Assembly: GCA_022059125.1 (NCBI GenBank)
Contig: JAEUWY010000004.1
Coordinates: forward strand, 2,542,001 to 2,606,000
DNA from: Corynespora cassiicola
Lineage: Eukaryota > Ascomycota > Dothideomycetes > Pleosporales > Corynesporascaceae
Length of the DNA: 64,000 nucleotides
Direction of reading: 5' to 3'
Position numbers and translations under genes: made by a program
The notes under the pieces: model-generated
Database searches by the model: none
Told to the model about the DNA's origin: nothing
The model's input: only the letters and a program-made list of their open reading frames with translations
Part shown: positions 1 through 11,690 of the stretch, one piece after another
Numbering within the stretch: the first letter of the stretch is position 1
How the letters are laid out: each line of letters begins with the position of its first letter

Positions 1-588
1 ACATGGCTTCGACAATCTCCTCCGAGGCGGCCCTGTCCAGAAGTTTTGTAGGTATCATGTGGGCTTGCTGCCAGCGGTCGAAGGTCCATATCGCTGAGAT
101 GGGGTCAGGTATAGGTAAGGGCGGCCCAGCGATCGGTTCAATGCAGTTGACTTTGGTCGTTTCGGTAGCGGATAGCCTCCAGTACTCCTCGTATATCATG
201 ATGCGCAACTCGGGGGGAAGTCTACGATGAATGGCGAGACAAAGGGCTCTGGAACTGTAGTTCGAAATTTCGAAGCAAGATGTCTTCAGCGCTCTGGATA
301 CAAGTCAGAATTGATACCTAGTGAGACTTCGCACTACCTCGGCACGTACTCTGCCTGCTTACGACACCGCGCCTTGAGGGATTCGTGGTGTGCCTTATAA
401 GACCCGAGACTGTTGTTCAGACTTTGTATCTCACTTTCACAAGATCGAATTTGTCTGTTGAGCAGGACGTACTGATTTCTTGTACTGAGATGAGATTAGC
501 ACTGTGCGATCAGTACAGAGTTAGTGAGACGTTACTTGCGAGTACGGCGGTATCTCGAGTCAGCTATGGATTGAAAATAGTTCTCCAT
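1..588 (-). CDS. Coiled-coil / F-box-like hypothetical protein, 5' part, cut by window edge
   Basis: Three exons give one open frame: 588-536, 484-350 and 293 to beyond base 1. The introns (535-485, 51 bases; 349-294, 56 bases) have GTAACG and GTACGT donors, GCTAAT and CTGAC branch sites and CAG acceptors. The 160 visible residues start MENYFQSIADSRYRR, continue as a charged, probably coiled-coil stretch (about 25-60), then reach the motif LPPELRIMIYEEYW near residue 90. That motif is typical of the many fungal proteins with a short F-box-like N-terminal module. The C-terminal part, which usually decides the subfamily, lies outside the window, so no function is assigned. The start is the first ATG of the joined frame. 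Confidence 0.6.
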
Positions 589-1600
589 TGTCACAGTACG
601 AGTGTTGTAGTAATATAGCGAATGCAGTTGTTTGTCGAGTTGCATGGGAAGCTCTGAATTAGGCAGTTCTGAGCAAGACATTTAGTATTAACAAGCAAAG
701 AAGGGGCAATATCTCGCAGTTTCTGACAGAGAATGCAAGGAAATAACCACTAATGCCATTTTTTCGTCACTGGAAGGAACATATCGTTCACGACTGATGT
801 CAATAGAAAATATGGACAGCAGATGCAGTGAGAAATCCATGCCTATCGAGGGGTCTGTACCCCTTCGACGACGCGCCAGCTTCTCACACATTAAACAAGA
901 CGTCATAACACAGCACAGCCAGTATCAATATTCATCTCTCATCAAGCCCATCCATTTACTACCTATCAACCCCCTCCCTCTTTCCCACACCCTTACCCAT
1001 CCACCCTCAATGCATCCCCAGCACCCACAAAGAGCAAGACAAAACAGCCAAACGCAAAAATCAAAAGAAAAATAAGAAAATAAGAATAAAAGGGAGAAAG
1101 GAGCTAAAACGCCATATCGACTCCAGAAAATGCCAAGTCTTTAACGATTCGATCCAGGTCATTCAATCCACCCCCACCTCCAAAAAAAAAACCGCGAGGA
1201 AAACAAAAAAGAAGAGATACTCTCTCAAGGTTTGTATTCAAGAACAACAGAACAAGAGCAATCGACCCTTTGATTAGAAACTAGAAAGCCAAAGTTTCTA
1301 GCAACGAGGAAGCAAAAGGGGAAAAAAATCAAACAAGAATCAAACGGCAACGAGGCCAAGGGGAGGAAGGGGGAAGTGACATGTAACAATAAATAAGGAA
1401 CCTCAAGTATGCTCCGTCTTTTCCTGCCGCGTTTCCGTGCCCGGGATGACTGACTGGTTCGTCGATGCCGCGCTGGGTGTCGCTGCCAAGGCGCCCGTAG
1501 TAATAGAAAAATCAATAAATGCCCTGAGTGCGGTACTGGAAGGTATCGTAACTAGTTATTGGTTAGCGAATTTTCTTAATCAAAGTGGCCTCCAGTAGAC
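589..1600. other. Gene-free spacer, 1.0 kb
   Basis: This stretch separates the start of the F-box-like gene from the 3' end of the PI4-kinase gene. It is A-rich and C-rich in blocks (about 960-1210), including a run of ten A after a CCACC-rich segment near 1170-1190. Short open frames show no protein-like composition. It probably holds the kinase 3' UTR and the promoter of the left-edge gene. Confidence 0.5.
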
Positions 1601-4600
1601 TTACAGTCGGGTATAATAGCTCCCCACACTCTTTGCGACTAGTTCATCAACAAAAACTTCTGCCTCTTCCTTGCTGAGATGCAACATCATGCGCGCCCTC
1701 AGACTGTTCGTAACACCTGCGGCGCCGGCTGCGAAGCACGGCATCTTGCTTTGCCGACCCATCATGTCCACCAACATGATCAGTCGCTCTGCCTCCTTCC
1801 TCAAAGCCTGGAAGGCCTGCTTGCAGAGAGTCTTGAACTCCTCAAAGGCCGGGGAACCAATGCCACCAAGAACGTCGACATAGTCCTGAGTCAACTTGAA
1901 AGGCGCGGCTTCGAAGCCCATTGAACCGGGCGAATTCGAAAGCATGAAGCCAAAATCGATATGGATAATGTGTCCAACGTTGTCGATGAGCAAGTTGCCG
2001 TTGTGACGATCTTTGAGCTGAAGGACATAGCATATCATGCTGTAGGCTGCCAACGAGCGCGTAAACGCATCGACACCTGCGGTATAACTCTCCGAGCCAG
2101 GCTCTCCAAAAGTCTTCTCGAAGTGGTCCTTGAGCGTTGCGATGCGCTTCCGAGGGTTCGTGCCGGCTGCAATACTCGCCAAGGTCAAGCTTCGTTTCAG
2201 CGAATGCAGGGAAACACCATTCGTGATGGTTTCGATCAGGCCCGAAGATTCTCCCGTAACCAATATCCTCATGCGCTTCGTCCAAACAGGAATATTGTGT
2301 TCTTCCCAAATCTTTGAGCAAACTTGAATAAGCTGGCATGCGAACGCCTCTTGCCTCAGGTCAGCTCCCGTCTTTACAATGACACTGATAAGGTCCCAGT
2401 TTTTCATGTGGCCATAGGGAGAAGATCGTCTTATGCGCTCCTTCTTAGCACTCCACTCTTCGCCAAACGTGGCCGCACTCGGATCATCGCGATCGCCAGC
2501 TCTCTTCACACCGCCCGTCTTCAAATCGTTTTCCATGCGTGCAGCGCCTGCTCCTGAATTGGTGGGGACGGCCATTCCTTCTTCAAGTTCTTCTGGCTCG
2601 GCAGTAATGGGCGTAGGATCAGCTTCGGCCATGATGGTATCGAATGTCGGGGTGTTGTCTTCAGCCATAAAGTTCTGCTCTTCTAAGCTCTGCATGCTTG
2701 CGATAATCTTGGCCTTGATGGCAGCGACTTCAGTCTTGGGTCTCTTCGAGCCGCTAGCTTCGAGTTGTGCCAACATCTGTGCCGCTGTGCGCATGTGGGT
2801 CGCCAGGGCAGAAAAGTCTGGCTGATCAGCGCCTTGGGTGTTTCGAGCCATAGGGATCGTCATTTTGCGAGGAGCAGGACTGCCTGACCTACTGAGCTCC
2901 ATATCCGAAGTTCTTGGTGTAGACAAAGTAGCAATCGAGGACATGGTGTTAGCTCCGCTGGATGACCTGGGCGCCGCCACCTTTCCATTGATGGCGGTCA
3001 CTGCACTGCTAGGCATCGCTATGCGCGCAAGTCCAGACGTAATATCCTCCTCTTCCAACCCCTTGATGAGCGACGTGCTTCCCAGGTCTCCATTCGCAGG
3101 CTCGAAAACGCTGTCGGATCCATTAGGCGCCCTGTCACTAGCGAGGTGCTCAGCATTGGTGATATCGAAAAGTCGACGTTTCGAAGTCCCCTTCTCCAGC
3201 ATCAACTTCTCCAGAAGCTGCTGGTTTTCGTCTGTATCGGGGTCAAAATCAAAGTCCTCTTTCAGAACCTCCACCATAAGCAGATACGGCACTCGCTCCG
3301 CACTATTGAGACTTGTGGCCTCGGCCGGGTTCAGGCGCACTATTCGGTGGTGCTGGCTGTGCGCGGCAATGCCATCCTTCAACGTTGCTGGCGAAATAAC
3401 AGGAATGTCCACTTCGGCAGGAAGGTCCTGAGCGATCAGGGCAAGCTCGGCTCTCAGCGCGCTTAGACGTGCCGGTTTCGGCACAATCACTAAGCGGTTG
3501 GAGATATCCTCTAGTGCGCTCAAAAACTGGGTCTCATTTCGGAAATAGTTGGATCGTAACAGTCGCACTTTTTGGGAGCGCGATAGAGCGGTAGGGCTAA
3601 GGGGCCTCGGAGCATGTTGGTGCTTCCGGAGCGCATGGGCGTCTGGCCGCGGACCAAGGCCAGCGGTAGCCGGGGGCGTGGGTAGCGGCGAAGCACTAGG
3701 GCTGCGAAAATCAGGCAACGAAGACGAACTCAGATGCGCATCCGAGTTCACGGAAAGAAGGGAAGGACGGTGTGGTCCGGACGAAGAGCGAACAGAATTG
3801 GACGGGCGCACCGCCTTGCGCCTCAGGTCCCTAGCGTGCGGCGCATCTTTCGGGTCATGCAGGTCCTTTGGCCGCGGGGCGACAGGTTTCCCCGCCTTGC
3901 CATCCTCAGGATCCGAGTGACCCTGAGGCTGCTTGGGACGTCTTGGGCGCGGCGAGGCTCCGGCGATGGTGTGGCTCCTCCCCACCTTCTGCGTCTGCAC
4001 ATTGTCGGAGATGATGTCCTCGACGGGGCGCGGCTTGCGGGCCTGGGCAATAGCAAGCGGGCCGGCGTGTCCTGGTAGAAAGGGTGCAGCAATGCTCGCG
4101 AGTATCAGACTAGACAGTACCGTGACGGGAAGGGCGTTCTCCTTGATCTTCTCCCTGCGCTGGGGCTCGGCGGAGCCAAAGACGATGCGCTGCACCTTGT
4201 TGTAGATGCGCCTGCACGTCTTGAAGGCATTCGAGGTGGGCTCGCTGGCGAGGTCGTGCAGATATGTCTGGAACAGCCAGAAGGTCTGCCCGCATGCGTT
4301 AGCGTTCTCGTCCGATCTTGTTGAAGCAACGTGTCCCGCGTACCAGCAGGGCCCCATTGACCGACTCTTCGCACAAGTCTATTATGAATTCCTCCAGGGC
4401 CATAGACTCATTGTCGACGCTGATAAGGAGGTGGCATAGCCTGCACTGTATGAGCTCTCGTCAAGGTCGGGGGCGTGAGGGTCGCGGTGGGAGAGGACGC
4501 ACTGCGGCAGGAAGAATTCGATCTCCTCGTAGGCGAACTGGCGCAGCTTGGAGCAGAGCACATAGTGGATGCCGACATGGTCCGCATATCGCCTGCAGCA

Positions 4601-4773
4601 CGCGGGCAAAAATCAGCAAAGTCGGAGGGCAGCAAAAGGCGGGATGGCTGTGGCAGTGCGGCAACGGTGGCTTTCGGCCGGGCTGGTACTCACGAAAGGT
4701 ACGCAACAGTGAGGGAGGGATCGTGGTTGAAGTGATCCGACTCTATGAAGCGCTCTAGCAGATTCCAACTCAT
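1601..4773 (-). CDS. PIK1: Phosphatidylinositol 4-kinase, Pik1 type
   Basis: Type III PI 4-kinase beta, which phosphorylates phosphatidylinositol at the 4 position, mainly at the Golgi, to support secretion. Exons are 4773-4694, 4592-4503, 4440-4344 and 4285-1601, giving 983 aa; the phases join cleanly. The N-terminus MSWNLLERFIESD and the following RYADHVGIHYVL and FWLFQTYLHDLASE segments are the conserved lipid-kinase-unique region of Pik1. A long Ser/Pro-rich linker follows. The C-terminal catalytic domain shows GADLRQEAFACQLIQ, the catalytic loop DRHNGN from about residue 848, and IDFGFML with DFG at about 866. Length is close to that of other fungal Pik1 proteins. The Pik1 class rather than Stt4 is clear from these motifs. 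I see no damage. Confidence 0.95.
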
Positions 4774-5380
4774 CTGGGACGGCTCATTGGGGCAGGGGCG
4801 AGAGGGAAAAGGAGACTCTTGAAGCAGGACAGCAGAGTCGAGAGTCGTAGGTCGTGCTCGAAAGGGTGCCGTCCTCGCAATGGGGCGCGACAGGGATCAG
4901 CATGGCGGCGGTCTTGGCAGACATCTCCGTCCGCCTATCCGCTCTCCGCCGCCGCCCCACGGTCAGTCTGACATATCACGCACTCGGGTAGTACCCAGCA
5001 CTACAGGGACGGCGTCCGCCGCTCTCGCGCGTGTTTCTCTGCCCGCTCCGTCTTATTACTGTTCCTCGCTGTACTGAGCCTGCCTTCCCCCTCTCCCCTC
5101 TCCCCTCCGTCCCTTGTCTCACACAGCCCCTTTGCTACCACATCAAACGCCTAGACTGCTTCCGTTCATGCAGACGACAAAAAAACACAAGACCCAACCG
5201 GATGCGATCCGCCCAACGCCTGTAGCACCCCCGCCTGCCCATAGTTCTGCACAGAGTTTGGTACATGCTCCCCTCCCACGCCTCCTCGGCAAACGCAGAA
5301 ACTGGTATTTTATACAAAGGAAAAGGGAAGGTGCAGCAGCAGCAGCAAAGCCAATATATACAGCCAGAATCTGCCCTCTT
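4774..5380. other. Spacer between PI4-kinase start and DUF155 gene end
   Basis: About 600 bases upstream of the kinase ATG and downstream of the DUF155 stop. It is CT-rich around 5030-5130 on the plus strand, which is AG-rich on the kinase coding strand. No convincing coding frame was found. It likely carries the kinase promoter and 5' UTR and the DUF155 3' UTR. Confidence 0.5.
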
Positions 5381-6986
5381 CTAGTCGGCAGCATTCAGGT
5401 CCACGACGATATTGATCGCTGCCACCACAACCTCAGCAAAGACGAGGATGATGACGATCCACTCGAGCAGCTCGCCCTGCACACTCTGTTAGCAACCTGC
5501 GCGCCATCCCGTGGTGCTCCGAACGAGTACTTACATGCGTAACCGTGAGCTGGTCCTTGAGCACAGCCAGCAAGTCGCCAATGACGTTCAGTCGCTCGGT
5601 AAGCAGGCCGACTCGCTGGTCCATCTCCAGGTAGCTACGGACCGCCTGGTACACTGGATCGAGTTGCGGCTCAGCCCACATCAGCTCCGGCGCATCCAGC
5701 ACCGACCCCTGCAGATGTATGCTGATGCGCAGAATGAACAATTCTCCGATCTGCATGTTGATTTGTTTCTTGTTCAGTTTGATTTTGCCCGAGTTTGCGA
5801 TCTGCGCCGGGATGTCCTTGGTATCCTCGATCGTGCTGTCGACCAGGTCTTCAAAAAGCGACGTCTTGACGCTCTGGGACAGCCCGTGGCTGATGGCCAG
5901 CTTGATCATGTAGTTCTTCTTCTCGCGCAAGCTGATGAAGTCGTTGTAGATGCGCGCCTGGTACTCGCGCGTGTAGTAAAAGTTGAATTCCTCCGCCTCG
6001 ATTTCATCTTTGCCGAGTTTGTCCACCTCAAACTTGGCAATTTCCTTGAGGAACCGCTTTTCCTCCTGACGTGTCATGCCCCATATCACCACGGTCCCGT
6101 ATTCGAACAGGAAGACTTCCGGAGTGTGCACTTGTGTGTCGAAGTCGGGCGTATTGATTGCAGAGTCCGAGTCCGCATGTATGTGCGAGGGCCGCTCGGG
6201 CCGTTCAGAAACCTCATCAACCCCGAGATGGGGAGCCTCGCCGCTATTGTGCAGGTCGATGAGATCCTCCCTCCGTCTTTCACTCTGCGCTTCAACCTCG
6301 ATGGCACTGTCTGAAAATCGTCTCTGCCGCGGTTCCGTGTATCCGTCGTGCACGCTCGTGCTTGAGACATCCTCCGGGCCTTTGGTGCCGTAGTTGTACG
6401 GCGAATAGATACACTCATCGAATCTCTTGGGCTGCGCTCCGCGAAGTCGTGCCTTTCCTTTGAGGAAGCGCATCATTTCGTCCAGTTTGTATGAGGCCGC
6501 GGTACAGTAGGCCGTGACACGTGGTAATTTTTCGCGGTCCGCCTTTCCAAGTCGTGCAGCATCTCTCCTGGCCGTGGGATCCTTTATCCTTGTGTATTGG
6601 ACGTAGACATCTCTGCCGCTTTCTTCGTCGTCGTCTTCTTCGGCGTGTTCAGGGTCAGGGAGCAGCTTGAGTTTCTGTGCCGTTCTCGTCGTGCGCTGCG
6701 GTCCAATCTTCGAGACTGGTATGTGTGGAGGGTATATGGGTGCACCAGAACTGTTCCTCCTCTTCAGTTTGCTGTTGAGTGTTGACAGCATCGGCTGCCC
6801 GCCGTGGGTGGTGGGGACATTGTTTACAGTCCCAAAACTCGGAGATCGCGGGCTGCTCGAGGTTACGGTAGGGTTAAAGGTAACGGTCCTCTGGGGACGC
6901 GGGGGAATCTGCTTGCTCGAAGTCGGAGCGTGGGACATGGACGAAATGAGAGGCGTTGTCTCGGTGGTGTTGGAGCTCGACGCCAT
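5381..6986 (-). CDS. DUF155 family membrane protein (Rmd1/Rmd8/Sif2-like)
   Basis: Two exons, 6986-5535 and 5476-5381, with a GTAAGT donor, GCTAAC branch site and GTGCAG acceptor, encode 515 aa. The start chosen is the ATG opening MASSSNTTETTPLIS; the frame stays open upstream but is unlike coding sequence. A Ser/Thr/Pro-rich N-terminus is followed by TAYCTAASYKLDEMMRFLKG and then the DUF155 core from about residue 290 (FEYGTVVIWGM, then FYYTREYQARIYNDFISL). The small last exon supplies the single transmembrane helix near the C-terminus (LLEWIVIILVFAEVVV), as is usual in this family. Yeast relatives are Rmd1, needed for meiotic nuclear division, and cytosolic Rmd8; human RMND1 is a mitochondrial relative. 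Which paralogue this is cannot be decided by eye. Confidence 0.88.
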
Positions 6987-7581
6987 GGCTGTGGCTGGCT
7001 GTGGGTTGTTGTTTTTCGTCAAGCGATGAAAGAAAGTTAAGTGATCGGCTGCTATAAGTTTATCATGGCTAGCCCTGCACCGGAACCTTGGTACCGAACC
7101 TGCATTCGTGGGGTGGTGGTTGGATGGATGAAGAGCTTGCTTGTGAAGCGGTTCAAGGATTCGAGATGACGTTCTTCGCCGAGCGTCTGGGAAACGCACA
7201 GACCCCACTAAACCCACGTGGTGAAGGGCGTCCAACGGCCATGCAGCAAAAAGGCCCTTTTTCAACACCTGCGAGTTAAATATTTAACATGGCATTTATG
7301 TCGTGGTTCATATGAGCTTGGTAAAAAAAACACATGATTTTGACTGATATTGATGGCTGGAGATTCTCCTGGAGTATCATAGCCAACACGACCTATCAAC
7401 CAAGGATGAGCGATATGGTAAACTTGGTGAGCAATGTTCAATGGTTCGTAGGGGTCAACCAAGGAGTGAAACCTCGCCAGGCTTCTTCGCAGTCTCACCG
7501 CCACCATATGGCAACGGAATCTTATACACCATAATCTTCCCGGTAATCTGGTGCCAATAATTGAACCCGTCCTCTCCTCCT
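6987..7581. other. Spacer upstream of DUF155 gene
   Basis: Promoter and 5' UTR of the DUF155 gene plus the 3' end of the small unknown gene. No supported gene; short frames here are extensions or antisense readings. Confidence 0.45.
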
Positions 7582-8169
7582 CTACAACGTCTCCTTGAGC
7601 TTCTGATATCCACCCCAAAACATCCGGTCCCTCTCCTTAATTTCGACAATCATTTCCTTCTCTCCTAGCTTCTCGATAGTATCACCTTCCATCTCAATAC
7701 TTTCAGCATTCCACAGAGGATGAGGCACTTTCAGTCCTCCTCCAACCATCCACTTCCCATTTCCCACCCCACCGTACTTCAACGGCATTCTTGCAACAGC
7801 AACTTTCCTCTGCTTCTTTTTTAGATCCGTATTGACCCACCCCTCTCCCGAAATGACCTTGCGCTTCCTCAAAACTCGGAGTTTGGTAATGTTCAAGGGG
7901 CTCATGAGCTCTCGGCTCTGGCGGGCCTCAGGGAGCAGATCAAAGTAGTCGCCGAACCGCTTGTCCAAGGAGTAGAAGCACTCATCTGCATGTTTGGTGT
8001 TGGAGCAGTTGGAAATGGTAAACTGGAATAGGTTCCTGCGAAATCCACGTGGATAATCATATAGGGCTGTGGCTCCCGCGAGGATTTTGAGTGGGCGAGG
8101 TTTGAGGACTCCGGAGCGTGGTTGAGGGCATTTGTTGGCATCGGAGGCGAAAGTCTTGTTCTTAGCCAT
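7582..8169 (-). CDS. Hypothetical protein, 195 aa
   Basis: Single-exon frame starting at the ATG of MAKNKTFASDANKCPQPRSG. The frame is open further upstream, but that part is leucine- and proline-rich and less protein-like, so the internal ATG was preferred. The product is basic, with Lys/Arg clusters (LRVLRKRKVISGEGW; LKKKQRKVAVARM), and has no signal peptide or membrane helix in this form. I do not recognise a family. An intron-containing alternative is possible. Confidence rests only on frame length and composition. Confidence 0.45.
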   Translation of the reverse strand: MAKNKTFASDANKCPQPRSGVLKPRPLKILAGATALYDYPRGFRRNLFQFTISNCSNTKHADECFYSLDKRFGDYFDLLPEARQSRELMSPLNITKLRVLRKRKVISGEGWVNTDLKKKQRKVAVARMPLKYGGVGNGKWMVGGGLKVPHPLWNAESIEMEGDTIEKLGEKEMIVEIKERDRMFWGGYQKLKETL

Positions 8170-8809
8170 GTTGTCGGTTGTGATGGGAGGCAAATTAATG
8201 ATGGAGTGTTTTAACGGTGGCAACCGACAAAAAGCCAGACCAGCTGGTAGCAATAGGATGTTGGATGGAAGTAAGAGTGCCTGACTCGACTGTATGATGT
8301 GCGCTAAACTGGGCCCTGGGGTGGAGAGAGGAAAGTTGAAAGGCATGCGAGGGCGACAGAGGTAATGCAAAGAAAGGACGTAAAATAGCACACTGTATAC
8401 CTACAACAAGTATTGTGAGGCTATTCATTGTGCAGGACTGCTGGCTAGTTGTGCTGACTCATGTTAACAATACAGCTTGACAATAGCAACGCTACTGCAA
8501 CTAAGAAGAGAAAGTAAAGGCAAGTGATAGAAACTAAAAGTATTTATACAGCTTGACAATATGAACGTAATTTTTAGTGAGGGGCAAGGTGAAAACATGG
8601 TGAAGGCGAGGTAAAGGGAAGCAATAAGAACTCAATTTTGAGCAGACTAGAAGTGATGACATTGTTAAACAGTGTAAAAGTAACATGCGTATCAAATTCA
8701 CGACTTCACTGGATAATTTAATAATTGCTAAAGGGGGTATATTGACTGCGCCGCCTCATCTGTTCTCAGACGAGGGCCATAATACTACTTACATCTCTCC
8801 AGGAATAGT
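8170..8809. other. Spacer, AT-leaning
   Basis: It contains a short direct repeat, TACAGCTTGACAATA, at about 8472 and again at about 8547. No coding frame is convincing. It probably holds the FHIP-like gene 3' UTR and the promoter of the 195-aa protein. Confidence 0.45.
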
Positions 8810-11690
8810 TCACACAAACTTCACCTCACTCAATAGACTCGCCCTTACCTGCATCAAAGCCACAAGCTCCAAAATGAATTCTTGTAAAATCACCACATTA
8901 GTGATGATATGCAGTAGTGTCCCTTCCCGAATATCATCCTTTTCTTCTCCCGATTCAGCACCAGCACCAGCAGACGCATCATCGCTCTCTTCTTTCGGCG
9001 GCGGCTGGTATTTTGACAGCATTACCTCCACCGCCTGTGCGCCGGCAGGCCTTCGGAATAGAATACGCCTTTTGAGCATGTCAGAATGTTTGATGGTAGC
9101 TATGTTGGCGTCAATGTCTGAGAATAGTGTCGTCTGGCGATTTCCTGCCTGCGGCGCGGGTAGTGGCGACAAGCCCCGGGGTGACGCAAGGGCCTGTCCA
9201 GCTACTTTTGAGGGTACAGGGGAGTTCGTTGGAGGCGTTTGTCTCGGGTCTGGTCCTTCTTTCCTCCCTCTGGGTGATCCGGTCCGAGAAGGAGTAGCAG
9301 AGCTTTCTTTTACATGTTTTGGAATCTGTGGTGTCCACGAGCCAGGTGGTGCATCAGATGACTGGCGGGTCGGCTTTTGTGGTGTATTGGATTTCATAGC
9401 TTCGTTTATCTCTTCATTAAATCGAAAAGCATGTTTTCGATGAGCAACATGCTCGTCCCAATCTTGGATATCTGCTCGAAGAGCATCGACTTGCGATTGG
9501 AGTTGCTGCAGACATGCGAGTAATGGAGGCGTTGCGGATGCACTCCATGTCGGCAACCGGTTCGCTCGATACATACTTCGCAGGCTGTCATTCGAAAATT
9601 CTTCAGGTTCAAGACCAGAATCCTGAAACTGGTAATCGGTAGGATCTACGCACACCCAGCCTTCTAGGCGAAGCTGCGAGCAGGTGCCGAGAACGATGAT
9701 TGTTTCCGTGAGAGCGAGGTTTGTCTCGACATCATTGGTGAGGAATCTCAACAACAGGTCAAGAAGGGACCTGAACAGGGGGTCTTCAGGCATCAAATAA
9801 TGGGGTCCGACTTCTCGCGGGCCCACGTCAGAGTCAAAGTAACCCGGACTCTGCAGGGAAGCAGTTGGCAAGGCCAATGCCTTGAGTGTGCATGGGTGGT
9901 TCTCCAACATGCTCAGCTTGTCTTTTAAATGGCCTTCATAGGCCCCATCAACTCCATCTTCTCCGGCAAGATTTATGGCAAGGCTGAGATAAGTATCCAG
10001 CTCAGCATTGAGTGCGCCGGCAGTGCGGTGGGGCTCCTTGTGGTGCGCATTCATGGTCTTGACCATGGATCCTAGTGCGTAGCCGTGATTCTTGCTGAGA
10101 ACAACTGTTGTTAATTTAAGCGCCGCGATGACAGTTTGTGAGTTGCGGGAATCAGTGCTACTGAGCACCAGGTCAACCAAATTGAAAAGGGAGGGGTTCC
10201 ATCTATCGTCCTCCTTCTCAGGGACACTTAAAAGCATGAGTGACTGCCGCCGCTTTACCGCTGCAGGTGAGCGTGGAGCTATTGGCGATGTAGCCTTGTG
10301 GTCAGGAAGGGCCAAGAGGTAGTGTAGGATCATGTGCACGAGCTCGGGGTGGTCGAGAGCATCGAGAATGCGTCGTAGGTAAGTAAGAACTGCCACGGAG
10401 GAGCCACCGTCCATATCTGACGATTCGAGCAATGATGGGTATCTATAGGTAGGTCAATGCGAATCCAGGGTAAGCGTTTCGAGGGAACATACAATAATTG
10501 TGACAAGAAAAGGACTTGGAAGTGATCGATCAAAGTATGGCGCACGTCCGGAGACCTGCAATGCTCGAGTACATCCTGCCAGAAGGTGAGATAGGATAGA
10601 AAGGTGGCCATGTGGCTTTGAAAGTCCTGAGTGAAGAAGCTCTCGGCCTGCGGGTTCGGTCGCATGTCGACGTAGTCGGAAAGGGTCAGAATCAGGGGCA
10701 GATCATTCTGAGGATGGAGGATTGACAGTTTCCTGTAGATTGTCAGAATCGAGCATCGATATTCTACTGGCAGTATCTGACCTGCTAAGTTGGCTGTACA
10801 GAGCCCCCAATCCAGTGGCCATGAGAGTGGGAAGATCGCTATTAACAATCCACTGCTCCAGGGTCATGGACTTGGAAGCAGATTCGAAAATATACAGCAG
10901 CCCCGTCCGCGCAAAGTCCCCTATTCTGCCCTCGTGATGCACATGGTCGATGAGCTGGTAGCACAGAGGAAAGTCCTCCTTTTGTGTCACACCAGCGAAA
11001 TCCACCTTTTGGTTGACAAGCCGCCCGCTCGAGTCGGCGGAGGCGGTCGTGAACCATACGGGGAGGATTTCTGGCTGCAGCCGGATCTTCGCAGCGATTC
11101 CAAACAGCAGCTCCACTATATCCGCCTCAATGTCCTCTCCAACCCCCATGGTGCCAGAGCCGACGGTTCGGCCGATGAAGTTCATGAGCGATGCGGCGAA
11201 GATGTCGTTCTCGAGAAAGTCCTCCTCTTCGCTGTCGATAAGAGCATTGTAAAAGCCAACGGCGTCCCTGACCATGCCTTCATCATGCGAGGTTGCAGCT
11301 ATTTTGGATATTGCCGTATATATCTGTTGGGAGGCGGCAAAGCTGAGGCACAGGTGTGGGGCGGGAGAGCGTGATTCATCGTTGAGTATTGCGGTCAGGG
11401 CCTGGAAGCCCCTCCGAATGTTGCCCAGGGCCTCGCGGTCGGTGGAAAGAGAGTCTGATTTCTGCCATGTTTGCTGGTGCCCAGCGTCAGCTCTGGGGAT
11501 CTCCAGCCCTGGGGCGCGGCGGGCATACCAGAATCTGGTTGTAGCGCTGCTTGAAGCGTGCCAGACGCTGCTGGGGGTTGTTGGCGGCGGCCTGCTTCTT
11601 CTTCGACGAGCCGCCAAGGAGCCTCGTCCACTGCGCAAAGGTCAGCTCAATTCACATCTCCACGATGCGGACATGACCAACAAAGTCCAT
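8810..11690 (-). CDS. FHIP / RAI16-like protein (FTS-Hook interacting family)
   Basis: Five exons: 11690-11682 (9 bases, Met-Asp-Phe), 11630-11529, 11473-10782, 10732-10493 and 10442-8810, giving 891 aa. Introns are 49-55 bases. The joined start MDFWTRLLGGSSKKK and the following RLARFKQRYNQIL match the conserved N-terminus of fungal FHIP proteins, which supports the tiny first exon despite its weak GTTGGT donor. The body is an all-helical repeat (LCYQLIDHVHHEGRIGDFAR, then FTQDFQSHMATFLSYLTFWQ) and ends with LQEFILELVALMQVRASL. FHIP proteins bind Hook and FTS and link early endosomes to dynein in filamentous fungi. The last residues could differ if the GTAAGG near 8840 is used as a donor. Confidence 0.85.

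Noticed and set aside
5511..6314. 267-aa plus-strand frame
   Set aside because: Exact antisense of the DUF155 coding sequence, which has clear family similarity and correct splice sites.
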